A model generated the notes under the pieces. The model saw nothing but the letters and a program-made list of their open reading frames with translations, had not been told where the DNA came from and ran no database searches. The translations under genes and the position numbers were made by a program. This document shows positions 1 to 5,214 of a stretch of DNA of 5,214 nucleotides, in pieces. Origin of the DNA: Mycoplasmataceae bacterium (lineage in GTDB: Bacteria > Bacillota_I > Bacilli_A > Mycoplasmatales > Metamycoplasmataceae). Location: positions 1 to 5,214 of the forward strand of contig JAFWJI010000026.1 in assembly GCA_017511585.1 (NCBI GenBank), read 5' to 3'. Numbering within the stretch: the stretch's first letter is position 1; each line of letters begins with the position of its first letter.

Positions 1-1
1 T

Positions 2-1102
2 AATTTTCAAAAACAAGTTACAAAATATTTTGTTTATTGTAAACAAAGAACTCAAATTCATGAAAGAGATTTAGCTGCTAATAAGTTTTATTTGGTTGAT
101 ATTGAAACTAAAACACATACTGGATATTCAATTGATCCTTGAAATAGTACTTATCAAAATAAAAAAATAATTTTATCTGTTGCTGCATTTTATCATGAAG
201 GAACTTCTGAATTTTCTAATTATTTGTCTTTAGTTCCTTTATTTATTGAAAAAGAAGAATCTGGACAAAGTAAACTAAAAATAGGATTTTATAAAGAAAT
301 TAGTAATAATTCATTTTATGGTTCTTTCACAAGACCTATAGATAATATTAATTTTAATTTTAATGATGAGAATAAAAATGCTCTTATAGCAAAATCATCA
401 ATAAATTCAATTGGTTTTTCAAAAAAAAATACTGAATTAAAAATAGCTTTTTCTATTAATGTTAATAATGGTGGTAATAATTTTAATATACCACATAGAA
501 AAAGCGCAATTATTATTGCAACTATAACAAATATAGGCACTTCATTAGGAGCAGGATTATCACCAGATTTTATTAAAAAAAGTTTATTTAAGCCTGATAG
601 TTATAGTAATGAAAATCTTCAAACAGAATTGTGGAATGGACATTTTTCAAATGAAGTAATAACTAAACATGGTTTAAATGTTACATCTAGCAATCCAACA
701 TCTTTTGTTAGTTTGTCTTATAACAAAAGTGATAATCTATCTGATTGAATATTATCAGTTATTAAAGACCCATTTGATAATAATTCACATTATGAGGCAA
801 CAAATGATTTAAATGATTCTTCATGAAGAATTTATCGAGTTAATGGTAGTGATGATTCAAAAACATATAAGGATTGAAATACATCAACTTTTTCGGATAG
901 TTTAGATAGTAATAAACAATTAAACTTTAATCAAGGAACTAAAGGTGTCCCTTTATTAGAATACAATGATGAAAAAGAAAATAATGACGTTTTTAATAGA
1001 AATATTTTATTTACTAAAAACGGAGCTGCTAAAGCTATTGTTATTAATCAAAAAGATCGAGGTCAAAGTACTCAAAATTTACCTTCTTATGCTTATTGAA
1101 CT
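2..1102 (+). other. Unassigned N-proximal region of the giant protein (residues 1-367)
   Basis: This stretch has no obvious internal repeat and I do not recognise the fold. It alternates hydrophobic and polar residues as beta-rich extracellular domains do, for example around residues 57-80 and 133-180. It is rich in Asn, Ser and Asp, most clearly around residues 235-310. A Gly/Ala patch with the order Gly-Thr-Ser-Leu-Gly-Ala-Gly-Leu lies near residues 178-185. A short hydrophobic piece near 330-350 ends in Ala-Lys-Ala-Ile-Val-Ile-Asn. None of the hydrophobic stretches is long or clean enough for a membrane helix. Five of the UGA tryptophans (140, 746, 824, 875, 1097) fall here. It could be one or two globular domains of roughly 180 residues each, but the boundaries are a guess. 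Confidence 0.5.
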
Positions 1103-4100
1103 AGATTAAAAAATGATTTAAAATCATTTTCTTATACTGAATTAGGAATTAATTCTAATGATTTTACTAAATTAAATAAAGAAGATATTAAAACTAGAAT
1201 TAAAAATAATTTACTAGTAAATAATATTTTAAATTCAACAATTACTTTTGAAAAATTGTTTTTTGATTATGAAAATGGTCAAATAATTTTTACATTAAAA
1301 ATAAACAATTATTTCAATCAACAAGGACAATTAAAAACAGATTCTAATCTTAAATTTGAAGATATAACTATATCTGGTTTTACACCTATAAAATATGAAA
1401 TAAATCAATTACAAAATTTATATAATGCTCAATATGTAGATTATCAAAATAGAAATTCTTCTGTATTTATAGCAAGTGAAATGGCTTCACATAATTCAGA
1501 AAATTCAGAAACTAATCTAGATTTATATTGATCTCTTAGAGAAATAGTTTGACGTTTAGTAACAGCTACTAAATTTGGTTTTAATTTAAAAAATCCAATA
1601 GAATTTGGTTCAAATCAAGAAACAACAAGGAATAATTTTAGACAATTTTTTAAATCTTTTTCTTGAACTATAAGTAATAACAAAGAAGGAAAAATTACTG
1701 CTAGTTTTTCTATAAATAAAAATTATTTATATGTTGATCAATCTCAAGAAGATAAAGTTTTTAATGTTACTTTTAGTGGGTTAAGAAAAATTGAAGATAC
1801 TAAATTAAAATCTAATACCAAAGAAAATGCAATTACTGATAGTGCATTATCTTCATTTAATATTCCTCATATTGGATCAGTTCTTGATCAAAATCATGAT
1901 TATTTAGCACCAGGAACTCAAATTATTACTGAAGATAATTTGAAAGAATTATTTATTGAAAAAATTTTTAAACCATATTATAAAAGAGCTACTAATGAAA
2001 ACGGATTCTCTACAGGTGTTAATGATTTAGTAGATAATTTAGCATATAATGCAAATTTATCAACTCAAAATTTAAATAATCCATCAGCTAAACCAGAATG
2101 ATTATTGACCAAAAATGATATTGTTTTATCAAATTATGATTTTTTAGCAGGAGAAGGAATTTTATCTGTTGAAATTAGATTGAATTTTTGAAATAAAGAT
2201 GGTCAATTACAAAAAGTTGGTTTAAATAATCAAATAATAGAAAATGCACCTAGTGCAACATGGTATGTTTCTGGTTTTAGAAAAGATAATGTTGAAACTA
2301 AATTCGATCAAAATGTAGTTTGAGAATTGCAAGGTATAGAAGATTTATCAATTGAACAAATTAAAAAAATTGAAAACAAAGATCGAGTTCAAAGAAGTTT
2401 GTCAAATTATTTAATGAACCATAAAAATTTAGTTGAATTACCATTTTGATTAAATCCAAATGTTGTTTTAAGCAATCCAAGCATAGAATATGATTTAAAT
2501 TCAATCGAATTAGATGTTAATAATTCAAGACAAGCCACATTAAAAGTTAGATTAAAAAACAATATGTGACTAATAAATACAGAAACAGGTAAAGTTGAAA
2601 CCAAAGAAGATAATTTAGAATATCAAATAATTAAAATTAGTGGTTTTTTAGATCCAACACCTATTAAATTAAAATCAGAATGATTAAAACAAATTCAGCT
2701 ATCTGGAAATACTAAAAACTTGAACATTTTAAGTGAAGATGAAGTTTTTCAAAATGTTATAGAAAATGAAAGGAAATATTTAAAAATAGAATATACTGTT
2801 GAAGGTCTTGATCAATGATTTGATAAAGAATCTTTTAAAACTAAATTAGAACAATTAGATGGTTCTTTAAATGATGAAAATTGAATTATTAAACGTGAAG
2901 ATATTAAAGCAAGATTTGCTATTCAAGATAGATATGTTGGAAGTGTATTTATTGAAATAGATGATAAAATCATTAATAGTCAAAATCCTAATGTTGGAAT
3001 TTCGATTATTGATTCAAATAATAATAATGAAGTAAAGGGATATATTAATATAGATAAAATTTCTAATATATTTGCAACAAATAATTTTGAAGTTCATGGT
3101 ACAAATAAAAATCCAAAATTAATTATTAAAAATTTTGGTGAGCTTAATGCTATGTTGTCTAGATATTCTTCAAATAATATTTTTGAAATTTTATATAGCA
3201 ATTCACAAAATAATTTTGATAGTAATAATGCAATATGAAAATCAGGAATGTCAGAATTAAAAAATACTAATGATTTAAAATTAGAAATTACAAATTATTT
3301 TGCTCTTTGTTTTAAAGCGACTCCAGATTATCAAGTTTATAAAAATGGTCAAATTCAAAATAACGGTTATATTTTAGAAAGTCCAGACATTAAATTATTT
3401 ATTTCAATTGAGATTATAAATCCATTAATTAATCAAAAAATAGAAATAAATTTCAAAGATGAAAATAATCAACCCAAATTCTTCCAAAACAAAGGTGGAT
3501 TAAGTATAAAAGTTAATCAAAAAACCTTTGATGATTTTCTAAAAATTGATAGTAAATTAGAACAAGATAAACAAAATGCAATTGAATTAGCTTATTATGT
3601 TTCAAATCGTGAATTAAAAGATGAAGAAATAAAACAAATTACATCTGATAGATTGTATGAAGAACAAACAGATCAAAAGTATGATAATTGAAAAACTTTA
3701 GAAACTAATTTACCTGATAAAGATTTAAATTTATTAGTTAATGATTATGTAATTATAGCTATAAGAGTTAAAAAAGAATTTTTAATTTCAGAATCAAATT
3801 CAAAAGGATATCTTATTAAAGAAGATCCATCATATTTACCAATCCAATCACGTGTTTATGGTTATAAAATAAAAACTAGTGAAATTAAAATTGATTTAGA
3901 TTCAATAAAATTAGAAAATGTTGGCCAAGCAGATTCAGCTTCTTATGCCTTAGATGGTTATGCTAGATTAAAAAATCTTTCATTAATTGAAGATCAAGAT
4001 AAAAACTATCTTGGAGCTTCAATAAAAATTAATTACTTTAATGATTTTTATAAAGATAAAGAAAATAAGATATTAGTTTCAGGTTCAGGTCAAGTGCTTG

Positions 4101-5214
4101 TTAAACGTCAAACAGGAACTAGTTCAAAAGATTATAAAGATACAAATGGTAATCCAATTGTTGATGGTAATAATAAAGTAATCAAATTAGAACTTGATTC
4201 AGATTCAAAACCAAATAAATTAATAGAAAATTCTACATCAACAAGAAATACTATATTAGAAGAATATAGTCCAGGTGTTTTTAGATTTTCTTCATCTATC
4301 ATTTCTTCAGAACTTCAATATAATTTCTTCCAAAATCAAAAAATTGAATTTGAATTTGTAAATAAAAAAGGTAAAGCAACAAAAGATGAAGAATATGATT
4401 ATTATGTAGATAATAGCGAAAATAAAATACAATATACTTTTAAAAATATTAAATTCCCTATTAACAATGATTCAAATATTAGATATGAATTTAATTCAAA
4501 AGAATTTATTGAAACAATTTCTAATCCAAATAATATTAAAAATGTTTATCAAAATTCATTAGATCCTTCTAAAGAACCTATTAATGGTCAATCAAAAATT
4601 AAAAAATTATTTAGTATAACTAGAAAAGAAAATAATAAAGAAAATCAAATTTTTTCTACATTAGATTCTATTAATAATATTTTAGAACAAGATTTTAAAG
4701 GTCAAATAAAATTAGTAGCAACTCATTCTTCAGTTGATGGTAAAACTACAACAATTAATAATGGAGATATTACTACAATTAATAATTTAAAAAACGGAGA
4801 TCGTTTCAAAATTGAAATTGTTTCAACTTCTAATGATTTAATTTTTGCTCAACAACCTAGTCCACTAATTTTTGTAGTTTCAGGTTTATATGACAAACCA
4901 ATTGATCAAGAATTATTAAAATACTTAAGAGTAAAACAAGGTGGAACAGTTGATGGTCAAGGTTCATTTAATATTTTAGTTGACGATCCAAAACAATCTA
5001 ATTCTGATAGTGATTTAAACACATTATTAGGTGGATATAAATTCTTAGTAAGAGTTTGAGATAAAGATAAAAACATAAAACATGAATGAACTGAAAACTT
5101 TATTTCAATTAACAATTTAAATAACGGCGATAAAGTTGAATGAAAATTAGTTTCACCAAATGGTTCGCCATTAGTTGATTCATATTACAATACAATAGCT
5201 AATCCAGATAAACA
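2..5214 (+). CDS. Giant modular mycoplasma surface-type protein, internal part (both ends missing; code 4)
   Basis: One open frame of 1737 complete codons fills the window; the last two bases begin another codon. UGA must be tryptophan: 21 in-frame UGA codons (for example 140-142, 746-748, 2189-2191, 5141-5143) against two UGG (632-634, 2261-2263), with no UAA or UAG. No start, signal peptide, lipobox, transmembrane segment or stop is visible, so both ends lie outside. The product is rich in Asn, Lys, Ile, Ser and Asp and has only two cysteines (residues 13 and 1103). In order it holds an unassigned N-proximal region (1-367), four Ser-Gly-Phe/Leu-ending modules (368-891), a mixed region (895-1403) and a chain of Asn-Gly-Asp modules (1404 to the end). 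Length and modular build fit large mycoplasma surface, adhesion or gliding proteins and the lipoprotein-17-related variable surface proteins. The exact function is unknown. I am very sure of the reading frame, moderately sure of a surface role and unsure of the family. Confidence 0.95.
421..429 (+). repeat. Run of nine A inside the coding frame
   Basis: This is the longest single-base run I see in the window; other A runs reach about seven. It encodes part of Ser-Lys-Lys-Asn. A one-base slip here would shift the frame and end the protein early. Homopolymer slippage is known to switch surface genes in mycoplasmas, but nine A in a genome this AT-rich may be chance. Confidence 0.7.
1103..1399 (+). 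repeat. Module 1 of the Ser-Gly-Phe type, Lipoprotein_17-like (residues 368-466)
   Basis: The module starts with a charged, probably helical part, then a strand containing Phe-Asp-Tyr-Glu-Asn-Gly-Gln, a second strand of alternating hydrophobics (Ile-Ile-Phe-Thr-Leu-Lys-Ile), a Gln/Gly turn, and a closing strand Ile-Thr-Ile-Ser-Gly-Phe (Ser-Gly-Phe at 1373-1381, residues 458-460). Acidic residue-x-x-Gly followed by a hydrophobic strand, ending in Ser-Gly-Phe, is the pattern I associate with the lipoprotein-associated domain of Mycoplasma and Ureaplasma variable surface proteins. The assignment is by eye; a profile search could refute it. Confidence 0.5.
1526..1810 (+). repeat. Module 2 of the Ser-Gly-Phe/Leu type (residues 509-603)
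   Basis: A helix-like start with two UGA tryptophans (1529, 1550) is followed by a polar loop. Next come Asn-Asn-Lys-Glu-Gly-Lys-Ile-Thr-Ala-Ser-Phe, matching the acidic-Gly-then-strand step of module 1, and a closing strand Asn-Val-Thr-Phe-Ser-Gly-Leu (Ser-Gly-Leu at 1775-1783, residues 592-594). Module 1 is separated from it by a Ser/Asn/Glu-rich linker at about 1436-1520 that looks flexible. Similarity between modules is in the pattern rather than in long identical runs, so this is an old duplication, not a recent DNA repeat. Confidence 0.45.
2021..2305 (+). repeat. Module 3 of the Ser-Gly-Phe type (residues 674-768)
   Basis: The module contains a tryptophan-bearing segment (UGA at 2099), then Ala-Gly-Glu-Gly-Ile-Leu-Ser-Val-Glu-Ile-Arg-Leu, which matches the Gly-then-strand step of the other copies. 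After it come Trp-Asn-Lys-Asp-Gly-Gln-Leu, matching the Gln-Gln-Gly-Gln-Leu turn of module 1, and the closing strand Trp-Tyr-Val-Ser-Gly-Phe (Ser-Gly-Phe at 2270-2278, residues 757-759). It is the clearest partner of module 1. One of the only two UGG tryptophans lies just before its closing strand (2261-2263). The linker before it (about 1811-2020) carries a possible short helix around residues 647-662. Confidence 0.45.
2348..2674 (+). repeat. Module 4 of the Ser-Gly-Phe type (residues 783-891)
   Basis: A long charged, probably helical start (Ile-Glu-Gln-Ile-Lys-Lys-Ile-Glu) leads to Glu-Leu-Pro-Phe-Trp, then a strand Ala-Thr-Leu-Lys-Val-Arg-Leu-Lys-Asn-Asn. A turn with Thr-Glu-Thr-Gly-Lys-Val-Glu-Thr follows, then the closing strand Ile-Ile-Lys-Ile-Ser-Gly-Phe (Ser-Gly-Phe at 2639-2647, residues 880-882) and Thr-Pro-Ile-Lys, also found right after the same motif in module 1 (residues 461-464, Thr-Pro-Ile-Lys). 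That shared tail supports true homology of modules 1 and 4. Confidence 0.5.
2684..4210 (+). other. Mixed middle region of the giant protein (residues 895-1403)
   Basis: No clear named domain is visible. The first part (895-1080) is Asn/Asp-rich with beta-like strands and holds Val-His-Gly-Thr-Asn (His at 3095). The second part holds the second cysteine (3308-3310) and Phe-Lys-Ala-Thr-Pro-Asp-Tyr-Gln-Val-Tyr. The region then has a charged segment at 3527-3691 and a strand-turn-strand with Asn-Asp-Tyr-Val (3740-3751), ending in Arg-Val-Tyr-Gly-Tyr (3851-3865). It also holds an Ala-Leu-Asp-Gly-Tyr-Ala-Arg-Leu motif near 3947-3970, a Ser-Gly-Ser-Gly-Gln turn (4079-4093) and an Asp/Gly/Asn-rich loop at about 4109-4210. 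The strand from 3740 to 3865 resembles the second half of the Asn-Gly-Asp modules downstream, so part of this region may be diverged copies of them. Confidence 0.4.
3527..3691 (+). other. Charged, probably alpha-helical segment (residues 1176-1230)
   Basis: This piece of about 55 residues is dense in Lys, Glu, Asp and Gln, with Leu and Ile spaced in a helix-compatible way and no glycine or proline. It stands out from the beta-like sequence around it and may form a helical hairpin or a short coiled coil between domains. It ends at a UGA tryptophan (3689-3691), after which no tryptophan occurs until 5057. The helix call is from residue composition only. Confidence 0.4.
4211..4576 (+). repeat. 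Probable diverged copy of the Asn-Gly-Asp module (residues 1404-1525)
   Basis: It begins with Lys-Pro-Asn just as the last copy begins with Lys-Pro-Ile-Asp. It then has Gly-Val-Phe-Arg-Phe (from 4274), in the place of Gly-Ser-Phe-Asn-Ile in the last copy, and Gln-Lys-Ile-Glu-Phe-Glu-Phe-Val-Asn-Lys-Lys-Gly, matching Tyr-Lys-Phe-Leu-Val-Arg-Val-Trp-Asp-Lys-Asp. Asn-Asn-Asp-Ser-Asn-Ile-Arg-Tyr-Glu-Phe stands where the other copies have Asn-Gly-Asp and a strand. The order of elements matches but identity is low, so this is a tentative call. Confidence 0.35.
4577..4897 (+). repeat. Asn-Gly-Asp module A (residues 1526-1632)
   Basis: The module of 107 residues opens with Pro-Ile-Asn, then Lys-Lys-Leu-Phe-Ser-Ile, a strand Gly-Gln-Ile-Lys-Leu-Val, and Ile-Asn-Asn-Leu-Lys-Asn-Gly-Asp-Arg-Phe-Lys-Ile-Glu-Ile-Val-Ser (turn at residues 1595-1600). 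It closes with Val-Val-Ser-Gly-Leu-Tyr-Asp (Ser-Gly-Leu at 4880-4888). The same order recurs in the next module, with the turn 110 residues further on. The alternating strands and tight Asn-Gly-Asp turn suggest a small beta-sandwich of a stalk or adhesin. I know of similar Asn-Gly-Asp-containing stretches in large mycoplasma proteins but cannot name a family with confidence. Confidence 0.6.
4751..4786 (+). repeat. Short direct repeat, 12 bases twice at 24-base spacing
   Basis: The 12-mer acaattaataat occurs at 4751-4762 and again at 4775-4786. The offset is eight codons, so the frame is kept and the protein gains a second Thr-Ile-Asn-Asn followed by Gly-Asp, just ahead of the conserved Asn-Gly-Asp turn of module A. 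It looks like a small in-frame duplication, though chance is possible in such AT-rich sequence. Confidence 0.5.
4898..5214 (+). repeat. Asn-Gly-Asp module B, cut by the window end (residues 1633 to end)
   Basis: It opens with Pro-Ile-Asp, then Leu-Lys-Tyr-Leu-Arg-Val, Gly-Ser-Phe-Asn-Ile-Leu-Val-Asp-Asp, a strand ending in Val-Trp-Asp-Lys-Asp, His-Glu-Trp, and Ile-Asn-Asn-Leu-Asn-Asn-Gly-Asp-Lys-Val-Glu-Trp-Lys-Leu-Val-Ser (turn at residues 1705-1710). The Ile-Asn-Asn-Leu-x-Asn-Gly-Asp match to module A is the strongest repeat signal in the window. Three UGA tryptophans lie here (5057, 5087, 5141). The closing Ser-Gly strand expected from module A would fall just past the window end. Confidence 0.6.

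Noticed and set aside
316..540. Minus-strand open frame with a very hydrophobic predicted product (74 residues)
   Set aside because: It is the complement of Asn/Lys/Ile-rich codons of the large gene, which read as Phe/Leu/Ile in reverse. It lies wholly inside the long frame, so it is a shadow of that gene.
1421..1426. TATAAT-like promoter -10 box
   Set aside because: It lies within coding sequence, no matching -35 element or downstream gene start is seen, and such hexamers are expected by chance at about 80% AT.
2407..2604. Minus-strand open frame of 65 residues
   Set aside because: It lies wholly inside the continuous sense frame, in module 4, and its Phe/Leu/Asn composition is what antisense of this AT-rich gene gives by chance.
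3243..3250. Possible ribosome site (agga) and ATG at 3248 as an internal start
   Set aside because: The purine run is only about one base from the ATG, and the frame is open on both sides with continuous coding character, so it is an ordinary internal methionine.
224..5059. Four separate plus-strand genes (224-748, 1256-1531, 3248-3691, 4094-5059)
   Set aside because: All lie in the same frame and each ends at UGA. The sequence between them is open with UGA as tryptophan, and repeat modules cross these false ends. They are fragments made by the standard code.
2..5212. UGA read as glycine (as in Gracilibacteria/SR1) instead of tryptophan
   Set aside because: Glycine is already amply encoded by GGT and GGA in the frame, UGG tryptophan is nearly absent, and UGA falls in aromatic-like positions such as Asn-Phe-UGA-Asn. 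A sample G+C near 21% also fits mollicutes better.
2..5214. A pseudogene or decayed gene, given the many apparent stops
   Set aside because: Every apparent stop in the frame is UGA; no UAA or UAG and no frameshift interrupts 1737 codons, despite an AT content that would produce UAA often by chance.

Overview
The window is one very long protein-coding stretch, read on the + strand in the frame that begins at base 2. It only makes sense if UGA is read as tryptophan (genetic code 4). With that code I followed every codon from base 2 to base 5212, 1737 codons, and found no UAA or UAG. Neither the true start nor the true stop is inside the window, so the protein is longer than 1737 residues. There are 21 in-frame UGA codons and 2 in-frame UGG codons. 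Three 60-base lines counted by hand (starting at 1, 3001 and 4801) gave 37 G+C in 180 bases, about 21%. The code, the base composition and the Asn/Lys/Ile-rich protein point to a mollicute, most likely Mycoplasma in the broad sense. I cannot name the species.

Layout by region. Bases 2-1102 (residues 1-367) hold a non-repetitive, Asn/Ser-rich, beta-looking region that I do not recognise. Bases 1103-2674 (residues 368-891) hold four divergent modules of about 95-110 residues separated by linkers. Each ends in a strand-like stretch closed by Ser-Gly-Phe or Ser-Gly-Leu. They resemble the lipoprotein-associated domain of mycoplasma variable surface proteins (Pfam Lipoprotein_17 family), which is a tentative match made by eye. 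Bases 2684-4210 (residues 895-1403) are a mixed region with a charged, probably helical segment and several distinctive but unassigned motifs. Bases 4211-5214 hold two clear and one probable copy of a second module type, about 107-122 residues long, marked by a Lys/Glu-Pro start and a central Asn-Leu-x-Asn-Gly-Asp turn. The last copy runs off the window.

Taken together this looks like the internal part of a giant, modular, nearly cysteine-free surface or stalk protein, of the kind mycoplasmas use for adhesion, gliding or antigenic display. The module chain is seen in the sequence. The surface location and role are inferences, because the N-terminal signal or lipobox and any membrane anchor lie outside the window. 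I see no second gene, RNA gene, mobile element, CRISPR array, convincing promoter or terminator. Under the standard code the same region would wrongly break into many small fragments.
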